From: Lepiota brunneoincarnata
Lineage: Eukaryota > Basidiomycota > Agaricomycetes > Agaricales > Agaricaceae
Assembly: GCA_023014365.1 (NCBI GenBank)
Contig: JAEBUN010000005.1
Span: 248,001 to 312,000 of the forward strand
DNA: 64,000 nt
Direction of reading: 5' to 3'
The notes below the pieces were generated by a model. It saw nothing but the letters and a program-made list of their open reading frames with translations. It searched no databases and had not been told where the DNA came from. Of the stretch, positions 12,531-24,081 are shown in pieces (the first letter of the stretch is position 1; each line of letters starts with the position of its first letter). A program made the translations under genes and the position numbers.

Positions 12531-14391
12531 AAGACCGCTTGGACGCGACTAAAGCCCTTGACTGCTTCATCCGTGCAGCACAGACTTCCACTGGCTCCCC
12601 TTCTGTGCGCCTCGATGCTGCTCGATCATGGGCCCGCCTCTGCTGGTCATTGGACCAGCAACAATCCCTGGATGCATTTGACAAAGCCATTGAACTACTT
12701 TCACTAGTCGCTGGTTTGGAACAAACCCTACGCAGCCGCCATCGGAACCTTATAAAGAACTCGAATCTTCCTCTGGAGGCAGCCGCAGCTGCGTTCAAAC
12801 TCGACAGGTTAGATAAGGCCCTTGAATGGCTTGAACAAGGCAGGTGCATTGTCTGGACGCAACTTAACAACCTGCGTACCCCAATTGACTCCCTTCGTAT
12901 TCACGACAAGACCCTTGCAAATCGCATTTTGGATATTTCTAAATCCCTAGAGCTAGCAGGGTCTCGTATGGTTGGACAAGGTATCATCGAGGAGACAACT
13001 ACGGAGAAAAAGATGTCCCTGCAGACCGAAGCAAAGCAGCATGTCAAGCTTGCACAGGAATGGGAGCGGCTCCTTGCACAGGTACGGGGGGAAGTCCCAG
13101 GTTTCAAAAACTTCCTCCTTCCAACACCTGCATCCGTACTGCTTAATGGCCTACCAGAATTGGGTCCAACAGTTGTTATCAATGTTGAAAAGGACCGCTG
13201 TGACGCCCTTGCCCTCTATTCTAACCCCCGACGATATATTCACATCCCTCTTCCTGCTTTTTCTTACCGTAAGGCATCGGATCTCCGGCGGCGCTTAGCT
13301 GTAGCAAGTGTCCATGCGCGAGGGTCAGAGCTTGAGCCCGACAGTGAAGAAGAATTACATCGTGATATCAAAGCAACAGATGTCCAGGGAGATTACGTCT
13401 CCAACGGCCGAGCAGGGGGTCCTTCGCGAATTGTAGCCAATACCAGGAGTGTTCTGCATGACTTGTGGGTTGATCTAGTGAAGCCAATCACCGAACATCT
13501 AGAGTTATTAGTGAGTGTGTATCGTGAATAAAGCCTCCGACACTCATGAATATTTCCCGGCAGCCATCGACCCCGCCTCAGAAGAAGCCCAGGATCTGGT
13601 GGTGTACTACAGGTCCCCTTACATTCTTGCCGCTTCATGCGGCTGGCATCTACGATAGGCCGGATGGGCCCAAAATCTCCGATTTTGCAATATCCTCATA
13701 TACTCCTTCTGTTGGCGCTCTCGCCCACCGCATGACCAAACCCCCTACAACCGATAGTGGTTCGCAGGGAGTATTCATGGTCAGTCAACCCAATGCGCCA
13801 GGTCTACCCCCAATTCCAGCCACAACTAAAGAAGTTCGGACCATCGAGAAGCGGCTTGATGAATATAAAGTACCATACATGACCTTGGAGGGTGAAAGCG
13901 CAAATATCGAAGCAGGGATGGCCAACATCGAAAAGTACAACACCGTTCACTTCGCATGCCACGCTGCACAAAACGTCAATGATCCTCTCATGAGTGGATT
14001 TTTCTTCCACCGTGGCAGACTCGAACTATCAACGCTCATCAAAGCAAACTTGAAGCACGCAGATCTTGCGTTTCTATCCGCGTGCCAAACGAGTAAGGGA
14101 GACGACAAGCTTTCTGAAGAGGCCGTTCATCTGGCTGCAGGGATGTTAGCAGCGGGGTACCGTGGAGTTATCGCAATAATGTGGTCAATTCAAGATGATT
14201 TTGCACCCAAGATCGCAGATCTATTTTATAAGGAACTGCTGGCATGTGAGGTACGGGCTGGAGGAAAGGGAGTGAACGGATCACATGCAGCTTATGCACT
14301 TCACCACGCAATTGAAGAGTTTAGGGTGTCGCTTCCTGACACGGATTCTACTCTCCTTATCTGGATTCCTTACGTGCATTTTGGCCTATAG
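10914..14391 (+). CDS. TPR-repeat protein with C-terminal CHAT (caspase-like) domain, frame-broken
   Basis: From about 10914 to 12520 the sequence is built of ten or so tandem units of about 50 residues (150 bases). Each has an [R/K]TGDL.DI.EAIS core, then Q.AVELTP, then L.NLG.SFQ.RF: superhelical TPR-like repeats. A linker domain follows (12540-13510), then the CHAT domain after a 53-base intron (13511-13563, phase 0): IWWCTTGPLTFLPLHAAGIY, NTVHFACHAAQNVNDPLMSG, DLAFLSACQTSKGDDKLSEE. The His of FACHA (13960-13962) and the Cys of SACQT (14083-14085) are the expected caspase-like dyad. Between 12070 and 12330 the frame breaks at least four times, mostly as extra bases relative to neighbouring repeats. 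No ATG precedes the first repeat, because an in-frame TAA lies just upstream, so the 5' exon is missing or unseen. Substrate unknown. Confidence 0.85.
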
Positions 14392-14919
14392 GGCAGTTAT
14401 GTTGTACAGCTTAGGACGAGTCTCTTAGTTGACTATATTGAACGGCTTCCGGTACGTACTGCTATTATCCCATAGACAAATCTAGTACCAACGTTCTCAC
14501 CTTGAGATGAAGTCGACGATGTGACGAGAATATTTACGCGGTATCACAAGAATATGTGTAATGGATCACTTGGATTCAAGCAGGAAAACTGGATCTTAGG
14601 AAGTTTTATCTACCGTATAATAGAGTCCACTCTCGAGTACCTAGAGTGTCCGTGGTGAGAAGCAGTACTACTTCCAGTCTCTTGGGGCAGCAGAATGCCA
14701 AGTTCATCCGTGGAAGCACCACCCGCTGTATGAAGTACATACAAACAAACGCCATCTATTCCCATTTCAACAGTACAGGGTAACACTGTACAGTACAATA
14801 GATAATTGATACAACACCTTTTCGTAGGATTCCAATCAAAGCTCAAGTCCCTTCGAAATTGTGACTCGGAATCCTGCTTCCAACCAGACAAAAAAAAATA
14901 CATAAGTGGACGCCGACAA
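14392..14919. other. Convergent intergenic region, 528 bases
   Basis: 3' flanks of the TPR-CHAT gene (plus) and the 7-TM-like gene (minus). Nothing else supported. Confidence 0.4.
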
Positions 14920-16291
14920 TTAAACAGAGGGAGGGGGGGGACAACCCACAGTGTGCGGTGGACAAACATCAATCTGGACAGCCTTATGCACTGAAATTCC
15001 ACCAGCGTCATGATGATTTTTATATGGACCCAGCGAAATTTCATTCGTCATACGACGTGTCGATGAGCCGCGCGTTGAATGAATACGAGCATTTCCTAGT
15101 CGGTTGACAGCACTATCACTGAGGGCGCGGCTACCGCTACTACTCGAGCCGTTGGCATAGTTGTCACCAGAGAAGGCATCATAGGTGATAAAAACATTGC
15201 GGAAGACGGTCGTGGCTGCAATGACAGAGACGACGAGTGCAAAGGGGAGTGCGATTATGTTCATGACAGGGTTCAGGGCGAGAGAGGCCATGATCATCTG
15301 TATGAGGTTGGCTCCGAAGGCGGCGCAAAAGTACATCTATGAGATAAGAGAAATCAATGGTGGTTGGTGGATAAGGCGCAGCATGTCTGGGACTTACAAC
15401 TCCATCACGGAATAAGAGGGCTGCCAAGTCATTTGACTGACGGGACTCCGTCAATCTATAAACACAGAGGATAAGGATAATTAAATCAAACGCCATGGCT
15501 AGACGGGAATATATTGGTCTGGTCGATCGGCGGGCACAAAAAAAAAACACAACACACTGTATGCAAAGACAGTAACAAGCAATGGACGAGGCGCAGTGGC
15601 AATCACGGCGCACACTCGACGTTCTGGATTCCATCGAGCGACAGAGTAGCGGAACGCTATCAAGCACATAAGGACATGACACTACACCGCCATAGCAACT
15701 AACCACCCACTCTGGCACCAGACCGCGATTTGGCCGCAGAAAAGCGCACCGAGGCCTGCTGTAACCTTGAGGTCCTGATGCCACAACGCTCGTGTTCGGA
15801 GAACAAGAATAAGCGACGAGCAGCACGTTCCAATCGCATCAGTGACTAAGATGCCGTTAAGTTTATAGCCCTGATAGATGCCAATGCAGGGTGAACTGAC
15901 CCTTGGAAATCCAAGTCACTTGTTGGCATGGGATCTCATCAATGGCGTTCAGGTTGACCGCCATGGCGAAGATGTGGAGAAGCATGCAAATACGCGTCAC
16001 AAAATATAGAGTCTAGGTTTCCGCTGAGCGCAAGACTTTTTGATAAATTCCGCAACCCCACTCACCATTGGCCACCGCCAAGGTCTCTTGCCCCGCATAA
16101 CCGACAAGTCGAAGCGAAGGGTGCTTATGGCATCCCAGGCGGCCACGCCAGCAAGGACGAGTACGAAAGCGGCATATACTCCTGTTGTGGAGCGTCGGTG
16201 ATCCATGAGTATGTAAGGAACGTCAGATATCATTACATGACTTACTGCTGGTACGCGCAATCATAGCGGGATCGTGCCAGTTCGTGCCCAT
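14920..16291 (-). CDS. Seven-helix-like integral membrane protein of basidiomycetes
   Basis: ATG at 16289-16291 (MGTNWHDPAMIARTSS). A 5' intron with a GTAAGT donor joins to a hydrophobic exon (YAAFVLVLAGVAAWDAIST) followed by GKRPWRWP, the signature block of this family. Further exons read CCSSLILVLRTRALWHQDL, TAGLGALFCGQIAVWCQSG, MAFDLIILILCVYRLTESRQ and GANLIQMIMASLALNPVMNI, then PFALVVSVIAATTVFRNVF. About seven hydrophobic segments are followed by a soluble Ser/Arg-rich tail. These proteins are common in agaricomycetes and have no assigned function; a receptor-like role is speculation. All exons connect through ordinary introns with no evident break. Confidence 0.8.
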
Positions 16292-16575
16292 GGCTGCACT
16301 GGTGAAGAAGTAACAGGAGGTGAAGGGGAAAGGGTATGTGGGGCACGACTGGAGGCAAGATCTTATTGCAGAACATGAGTGCGTTACTTGATAAAATTCG
16401 TCGATCAGGGTTGGTATCGGTCGAGGAAAGAAGTTCGCAGGTGCGCGCTGGTCTGCGCTGTTTCCGATTCTCAGAGACTGAGCCTGTCTCGTGATGGCTT
16501 TGAGTTTGCCTATTCAATGCGACCCCGGTGGCAAGAAGAGGCGTCCAGGGTAAAGCTTTCGAAATCGAAGCATTG

Positions 16576-16983
16576 CTAGTCGGTTCCCCTCCAAAAGTAC
16601 TCTCCAGTCTCGGAGCATCTCCATGCTCGCATGCCAAGCCCAGCACCGTCCAGGTTGGCATGTTTTTCTTCCGCGATTAAAGAAATGACCTTGGAGATAT
16701 GTGAGAAAGCCGACTCGGCTAGAACGGTGGAAGGCATATACGACGGCTCCACGTAGCTGGCAAAGAGCATTGACGCTCCAGGTACAGTTGTTCCTGCCCC
16801 AGCTGCGCCCTGATGGACATGGGCATGGGCAGCCATAAGTCGGCCAGGGTCGTGAGAAAACCCTGGGATCATGTTCAGTTGCTTCATCAAAATGTTTCCG
16901 CGTATCAAGGATATATCAAATTTTGATTTCTTGCAAATGTTGGCCATCCGGAATACCCTGGGCGGGAGGTTGCCTGATTTCAT
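16576..16983 (-). CDS. Hypothetical protein, 135 residues
   Basis: An open frame from the ATG at 16981-16983 (MKSGNLPPRVFRMANICKKS) to 16576. It contains an IRGNILMKQLN segment, a small-residue stretch (GAAGAGTTVPGASMLFASYV), and ends near GMRAWRCSETGEYFWRGTD. Composition is protein-like and there is no signal peptide or transmembrane span. I do not recognise the family. It may be the last exon of a longer gene, because the ATG is not in a distinctive context. Confidence 0.4.
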   Translation of the reverse strand: MKSGNLPPRVFRMANICKKSKFDISLIRGNILMKQLNMIPGFSHDPGRLMAAHAHVHQGAAGAGTTVPGASMLFASYVEPSYMPSTVLAESAFSHISKVISLIAEEKHANLDGAGLGMRAWRCSETGEYFWRGTD

Positions 16984-17601
16984 GAACACGGCCTCCTCTC
17001 AGACTTCTCAGGCGCACGGTCAATAGTAAATACCCTAGTCTAGGGATCCCCTGGGACATTATTTTCCTTATAACGTAATTCACTAAAAAAAACATTCTAC
17101 ATCCTTCGGTAGCCTACTAACAATAAACCCCAAGAAGGAACCCCACACCTCCCTGGTCAACCTAATGATATCAGCCCTTAAAGGGAGCCGGGTTAGAGTG
17201 GGCATGTGGACCAAAACATCTACTGAATAGTGAACAACTTGAACCCTATAGGACCAACAGTCTCACACTGCCAGACGGCTTCCGTACACATGTTCTCGGA
17301 AGCAGGTCATATCCCACGAGTGCTATCATCCAGGAACTCAATTGATCCACCAAGGGGAGAACTACGGACCAACTCAACAGAATCATCCCTGAGTTCAACG
17401 ATTCATTTTACGAGAGGGCACGACAATCCGATGATCGTCAACGGTCACGGAACCCGTCAACACTGTCCTTCAAATGTTCTGCGAGCCTCAGAGGTGCTCA
17501 GAGCGCGGATGAATCGAATGACCGATGCCACGGCCAACAGTATATAATCTGTGTGAAGCAGGGCTCAAGTGCGGCTCCGTCTTGTCCCTCAACCCCCAAC
17601 C
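16984..17601. other. Intergenic, 618 bases
   Basis: Promoter side of the amidohydrolase gene. It contains an uninterrupted 105-codon plus-strand frame (17230-17547) that shows no family similarity and that I do not call. Confidence 0.35.
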
Positions 17602-19137
17602 ATGAAGACACCCACTCTCCTTTCCACGGCCGCACTTATCAGTGCTTTCCTCCATGTTGCCGCTCAGGGACCAGGTGCACCGGAAGTTATCATTAGTAAT
17701 GCCGTTGCCGGTATGGCTCTTTGTTGAGTTGCTCGCTTCGCCTAGCCCTCATTAACCCCAGATGGCATCGACTTGGACGTTCTCGATATCCTCCCGACCG
17801 CATTGGATGAAATCGCCGCCACGTATCAGTCTGCTCCTACCGTCGAGGAACGTGGCCTAGAAATTCACTCGTCGTCAATCTCCGGACCCAAACAACATTA
17901 TTGATCTTCATGGTGGGTGCTCTATACCGTCACATAGAGAATATATGATTTAGTCCCCCTCCCTAGCTCACGCGGTCCCGTCATGGTACCGACAACTTGT
18001 TCCTACGACTGGTGGAAACCCAACACCGCAATGGAACCTTTCTGGTCACCTCTCATTCATGGCGAGCGAAGGCATTGCGCACTCCATCATTGAGTCCAGC
18101 ACTCCTGGGGCCAATGTCTGGAAGGGGCAGAAGGCCCCCACCGTTGCACTAGCTCGGCTTCTCAACGAGCAAGCTGCCGCATACTGTCGCGCCGAACCTT
18201 CCAAGCTTAGCTTCTTTGCGACCGTTCCCCTTCCATATACGCCTGAGGCTATTCGCGAGGCGGATTATGCAATTAACACGCTCGGAGCTGTTGGCATTGT
18301 CCTTCAGTCCAATTTTGAGGGCGAATACCTTGGGAACCCGAATTTAACACCTTTCTTCCAGGCCATAAACGCGTTCGGGGGAAGGCAAATTGTTCATTTG
18401 CATCCAGGCACTCCTTACATCAAGGTTGGTGGTGCATTTGTAGAGGCCAATCCCACTCTATACCCCACAGGGAATCTTGAGTTCTAGTAGGACATACTAC
18501 CACGTGCACTCCCACCGACTAATTCTTGTTCAAGCTTTGAGACAGCTCGTACTGTGATAGACCTGACCGTCACACAAACGATCCACAATTTCACAAACAT
18601 ACATTTCGTCATTCCCCACGGTTCGTGACAGAGTGCCTTTTTCATCATCCAATCACCCTGAAAGGCAGCTTAACAGCTGGTGGTGCTTTCCCCTCGGCGT
18701 TGGATCGTGTCTTGAAGTCGTTTCCTGCCATTTATAATCCCTCGCTTGAAATATACAAAACCAGGTTCGCAAACGCTCCTTCTCTTCCGCTATTTTTGTC
18801 GTTTCTGGAATGTCTTTAGGTTCTGGTGGGATTCTGCTGGGCCCACATACTTCCATCAAATCTCGGGTCTCTTGGGTATCGAAATTCCCAAGTCGCAACT
18901 CCTTTTCGGAACCGTATGTCTCCTCGTACTCTGCCTCTCTCAAGTGACGCACCATTCTAATAGGCCCTCCTTGTCCATTTTATTTTATTATATAGGACTT
19001 CCCTTACGCCCCCTTGTTCGTACAAACATCCGTCGCTCAACGCCGTGAAAGCGTCACCGCTATTTTCCCCTAGTGAGAAAGCGGCAATCTTTCATGGTAA
19101 TGCGCAATCACTCTTCGGTTCGAAGATCACTTGTTGA
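17602..19137 (+). CDS. Secreted amidohydrolase of the ACMSD/decarboxylase-like (Amidohydro_2) family, with frame breaks
   Basis: ATG at 17602 starts a signal peptide (KTPTLLSTAALISAFLHVAA). TIM-barrel metal-site motifs appear in order: DLHAHAVPSW (His-x-His), IVHLHPGTP, FVIPHAGGAFPS and LLFGTDFPYAP, the pattern of ACMSD-like decarboxylases/hydrolases. Introns are clear: near 17711-17761; GTGGGT near 17912-17965; GTAGGA near 18489-18534, joining to FYFETARTVIDLT; GTTCGT near 18622-18680; two more near 18764-18818 and 18900-18995. The frame slips near 17863 (between ERGLE and FTRRQSPDPNN) and near 19040 (before LNAVKASPLFSPSEK), with no splice signals. The gene is either recently inactivated or carries sequence errors; the metal ligands are all present. 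Substrate unknown. Confidence 0.8.
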
Positions 19138-19584
19138 GTTTTAAAATTCCTGTGGGCGTCGGTTGTACTCTAATTTTTTGTTCTGCTCCCAGTCTAAATT
19201 TAATCTTGGGTTTTTGTGTGACCAAGGTTTGGGGCATTGGGGGATATTCGGACGGTGCGCATCCTGTTTGGATTCAGGACACTCTTATGTATGCACAAGG
19301 AATTATCATAAAATGAAATGGACGGATGACCATCGACGGGATAAACTGTGAGTCACATATCACAATTGAAATCTAGTTCTACGACAGCGACGAAACAACC
19401 GCGTTGTCCTTTCGTCTGCAGACATAGAGAGCGAGTATAAAGGCGAACAAAGCACAATTTTCGGCGGTGGCACTTCAGTTTCAAGTCAGGTAAGTAACAA
19501 AACCAACAGAAAGACGGCATGACCACAACAAGTCTCTGTCCAAGTATACAATGCATCGCAAAATGAGAAATGGGATAAGTAAAA
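19138..19584. other. Convergent intergenic, 447 bases
   Basis: 3' flanks of the amidohydrolase (plus) and MYND gene (minus). No supported feature. Confidence 0.4.
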
Positions 19585-20773
19585 TCATGCGGAGAGGTTT
19601 GTATTCTTCAGCAACCTCTGATATATCTTCTTTGGCTTGAGTTTAAATGCCAGCTTTCGCACAAAATACGTATAAAGGCGCCCCTCCGTGCTAGCATTGT
19701 GTAACTCGAGCGGATTCGCGTCCTTGCCCATGGCGAAAAATCCCCTATAGAGATCGAGAAGGAATTTGTGCTCCTGTTCTGTTTTGCAATTGCGGAAACC
19801 GTATCCAACTAAGACGGGCTCTTCAAGAGGGGCTTTCCCGAAGAAGGCCTCGAGTTCGATGTACAACTTCAAGTCCCAGACGGGTTTGTTGTGGTAGGGG
19901 GAATTTGAAAGGGCGTCAATGATGTATGGATCAGGGATCGGGATTCCTTTCTCTCTAAAGAGAGAAGCAAGGGAAGAAGATGCGTATGCGGTGCAGAAAT
20001 CATCGAATGCGGTCCTGCTCATCAGATTCAAATACCAACTCGCAAGGCTCAGCAAGATCGTTCGGCTCGCACAGGCACAAAAGCCAAATGTCTTCCAGTG
20101 TTTAGGAAATGACATTGGACCTGGGATTGATCCTAGTCCCACAAGGAGCATCACGTGCAGGGCGAAGCACTCCTCGACTTCATCGGATAGAGAACTCCGC
20201 CATCGATTGATATCGTTTGTATTAGCCCCAGGGTCTCGGCCGATAAAACACCAAGCGCGGTGCATGCTTTGGCGCTACCTCCATTTTCGTCTGCATCGTC
20301 GCTTGTCGCGGAGTTAGTTTCCCACCGACCAAGTCCTGATTCTCGAGAAACCAATCATAGCACTGTCCTCTCGACTCTTCAGGTATCCGCCGATATTCCC
20401 TCTCAATATTTTCGACCAGCGTGCCATCCAACCTCCATTTGTTCAACGTATTGGGCTTCACTTTGAGGCGGTCAGGATGAAGAAGACCAGCATATAGCCC
20501 AAATAGCATGGTCCGAACATTATGATCACCATATATGAAGCCATAATCCTCGCATGTCTGGAGATGCACTGGTAGCGTGTTTTGATGGACAGCGAGTGCA
20601 AGGTGGTCCGCAGTGGGGATGGGTCTCGAAGGGTTGCAGTCAAAGATATGACAGACCCAGTCATTCTTCTGGCATTCAACACTACAGTACCATGCCTTCT
20701 TGCAGGCTGTACATCGTTTTGGGGGAGGCACCGTTTTATGGCAATGGGTGCACTGGCGTTCGATTTGAGGCAT
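19585..20773 (-). CDS. MYND-type zinc finger protein
   Basis: ATG at 20771-20773. The N-terminal MYND finger is complete: CTHC, then CTAC, WYCSVECQ, H and C spaced as in C-x2-C...C-x2-C-x4-YC-x3-C-x7-H-x3-C. A middle region (NVRTMLFGLYAGLLHPDRL) is followed by an Arg-rich segment. After a frame change near 20225-20290, best read as a short intron not fixed to the base, a second exon carries DEVEECFALHVMLLVGLGSI and a 170-residue alpha-rich end finishing IYQRLLKNTNLSA. MYND fingers are protein-interaction modules. There is no SET domain, so this is not a SMYD methyltransferase. Partner unknown. Confidence 0.8.
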
Positions 20774-21505
20774 CTAGGGAAAACGTGGTTCAGATGGGCT
20801 TATGAATGAGATCGAGTATTTCCTCACTGCCGCGGGAGATAGGGGTGGATGATATGTCTTGTGAAGTAAATGCGAGGTGGTTCTGATCGATAACCTCTCA
20901 TGACAGAGCAGGTCACGCCGAAGGAAATAGGCGCTTCTTGACAAGTAAAGGGGCGTGTCCGTCCACCTGATGACCACGTTTAAACATTGTGTGAACTGCG
21001 AATCATGATCAATCTTAACCAAATGTCCCATTTGCAAAGCTAGAGGTAGCGGAAGTCCCTAATTCCATTGCTTGGCTATATCACTTGTACATACTTGCAG
21101 AAATCGCAAACTCAAGACTTGGTCACTCCACAATTCGGTCGATCGGTTGCATTACGTATGCTAAGAGGCGTACTATCTTATCTCTCTGGCCTGGATGGAT
21201 TCCGCTAGATGGGCATTAATTACTCGGGCGTCCATGCACGCAGCCTCAAGTTAGGATTTAAGCTACTGTGTAATTCTATGCCAGGGCAAGAATTCGAGGG
21301 TCCATAGTCCAGTGTTTAATGCTTATTTTTTTCACCGTCTAGACCCTGTTTACAACATTTGGTCAGGATTAACGAAAAAAAAAGAGATCTATCGCAAAGA
21401 GTGTTGCGAGAAATGAGGTGCTAGGCAACCAGAGAAGATTGTTGGAATTGCATGGTCGCATTCATGTATAGCTAGGTGTAGGTAGGGAATGGTAATCTAG
21501 TGTAA
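20774..21505. other. Intergenic, 732 bases
   Basis: Between the MYND gene's promoter and the 3' end of the next minus-strand gene, holding short A/T runs. No supported gene. Confidence 0.4.
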
Positions 21506-22899
21506 TCACTGATTGGGTCTGTAGCCGCTAAGATACACCTTAGCAGCAGATTGCATGAGACGATTCATATTTTTGTTGATTGTATCCAAAGGGAATGGTT
21601 CAGCCCAGACGATAGAAGCGCCAGGCAGGTAAGTCCGCCGGGTCCACTATGAATGCCGTCAATGCAATAGCACCGGGGCCCGAAGCGTTCATGCTCTGGG
21701 GTGCCATTGCATCCGCAAGGACCTGAGAGAAAATCACATTGGCCGAAAATTCTGGGAAATTTCCAACCCGCGGCGATCCCGGAGAGGTAGTGGCGCTCAG
21801 GACACCGTTAGAGAGTGTAACCTGGATCGCACATCAGGATGCTTGCAAGAGCCCCCTCTTTCAACAAGGGCGTCCCGCTCGCATCTTTCGGCACGTCCCC
21901 TCGTGAGACCTTCATCGAGGTTCCAATGTCGCTTAGGTCCAACCACAAAATGCCGGGATCGCTAACAAATAGGAAAGCAGATAAAGGGCTTTGCTGTGGG
22001 TCAAAGAGGCCTTGGTGGAGGGGGACAAGGGGAACAACTGTCTCTAATATAAAAGCTAAGAGCGTTTTACTAACGTGGTTCATGCGCTACGTACTGTGGT
22101 ATGGGGGAGAACCCCCCGACCAGATATACCAAGGTCGCAACGCCGGCCAGGCTGGTAGTATTCAAAATTCATGATCCACTAAAGTGGAAACTTGGCAAGT
22201 GGTGCCATGAGCAGTTGTAATCGTATGTTACGACGTCGCTGTCATACACGACGACGTCTTGACTCGCATTGAATCCCGGGTTGAGGCCAGGGTATCAGCA
22301 TACCCTCAGACCCCGATTTGTAGCCGTATGTGCTGTTCGCCAGCAGCTCCAGATTCACGATTGAATCCACTATGAGGAGAGCGCTTTCTTGGGACTGGAA
22401 TCTGAACGTTTTCGATCATCGATAGGTTGGTTATTCGGATTTCTCCCGCCCCCAATCGTGGCGCGTTGCCCACTATGATAGCACTCGGACCCAAGAGACC
22501 TAAAGTAATAAGGAGTACCGATACCACAAACGCCAACCTATACTCCGCCGTTGGTTGATTAGATAGGAAATGCGATGCCTGAGTGAACAAGCCACTCGTT
22601 ATTCGAGAGACTCGGTCTGTGTGTTCAGGCTTCAATTTCCCAGAACGATAGTACTGAGCGATGCATTCCGCACTGAAAACGCATGAAATGATATCTTTGA
22701 CCAGGAACGCTGCAAGGGAATGCCAGATAATCGCGGTAATTGTCGTAATGGCTTTGGATTCCGAGGCCGAGATGTAAGAGGGAAGATAAAGTGGGATGGG
22801 CTTGATTAGGCATCGGAGTCCCAGGGCAAGGAATCCGAGTTCAAGAAATGCAAAGCTGGCGGCGCGCTGGGTGAAGTAAGGCCTGTTGACTTGTGCCAT
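21506..22899 (-). CDS. Multi-pass membrane protein with large extracellular domain (Rhizoctonia-type), frame-broken and possibly C-terminally short
   Basis: ATG at 22897-22899. The N-terminal half has transmembrane spans (FAFLELGFLALGLRC, ITAIIWHSLAAFLVKDIISC, AFVVSVLLITLGLLGPSAII). A predicted extracellular part follows with DVVVYDSDVVTYDYNCSWHH, SLAGVATLVYLVGG, FLFVSDPGILWLDLSDIGTS, VTLSNGVLSATTSPGSPRVG and DTINKNMNRLMQSAAKVYLS. The frame shifts near 21640 and near 21830 without splice signals. The reading frame ends at 21506, soon after LSGYRPNQ, where family members I recall continue into a further membrane span; that comparison is from memory. Function unknown. Confidence 0.6.
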
Positions 22900-24081
22900 G
22901 GATCCTGGCTCTGACCTGAATGACACGGTGGGGGTTCCCAAAGAGCGTATGAAGTTGGGATGATGGTGGTGGTGGTTATAAATGCTACTTCTTGGCTTCT
23001 AATAGTTCGGCACTGGTTTCTCGGGCTAATAGCATCCGGGAGAATCGAGGTGGTTATCATACAAGCGATATCAGGCCCGCCGAGACCAAATAGTTTGATG
23101 TGATAGTCAGTTCTCAATTCACCTGACCATAAAACGTTCTGATTTTGGGCTGACAGTAATCATCAGGAAGCAGCTGAACAGCCCAGAATTCGTATGCCAG
23201 ATGCTGTGTCTGTGCTTTCAAGCCTTGGAAATGACAGTACTAGTGCTGATATGTCGGTATGAGATGCACGTCAGTCAATAGAACAGTTCTATACACTCGC
23301 TATGACTTTAGCCTCCAAAGCGAGCGGTGTTGATGAGCCAGATATAATCTGAGCTTGTTGATCTGTGCGGAACATCTTCGGTCTTGTGGAACACATGAAA
23401 TCAATCTGTGGTACTGACTGACATCCTTTATCCAGAAGCACTTCTGCGGTCGTTTCCGAGTGTGAGTATTTGCGGTATGCAATAGGACCGAGAAGGGCTG
23501 TAAATAATACAGTAAGATTTTGATCCCCTCTTTAACATCGTGAAATGGTGGGAGGCCTCTATAACACTTGGAAGGGGTTCGCGCAAGACAAACCTGCTTC
23601 TTGCTTACGGCTGCAGATCTGAAAAAAAATTTCGCCCGAAGCTCCGTAGCTGCTTCCAGTCCAACACTCGTCAGTACCTCTTGTATATGTGCCCGGAGTG
23701 CAAGCCGAGAGAGGGACACCATGGACACCACCTTTCTTGCTGCTGCATCGGAGTCTTACTTCCGTCACCAAGGAGCCTAATCTCTCCCGCCCCTGGAAGA
23801 TCCCCCATACTCAACCAAGGGTTTGAGGCGACTGTATACACCATCTTCAATCTTCGTGCAGCGCCAATCGAGATGCAGCCACTCAGCAATGTCCCATATC
23901 AAGTCCGCTTCTCGCACGTATGAAGTAGGGAGGAAATTGATTGATTCTTTGCAAGAATATTGCCTGGCGTGTTTTGCCCCGTCAAGTAGAGGCGCATCAA
24001 GATGTGGAGAAGTGATATACGACAAAACTGGGCCACACGCGTAACGGGTGCTGCTGAGCCTATCACAAACCTTCCTTTGTT
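22900..24081. other. Region of about 1.2 kb without a confident gene
   Basis: Contains overlapping minus-strand frames (23300-23731 and 23777-24025). The second has a plausible protein-like stretch (ADLIWDIAEWLHLDW), but no start, splice set or family match supports a gene. A low-confidence hypothetical gene is possible. Confidence 0.3.

Noticed and set aside
17230..17547. 105-codon plus-strand frame upstream of the amidohydrolase
   Set aside because: No family resemblance, poor start context, and length within chance expectation.
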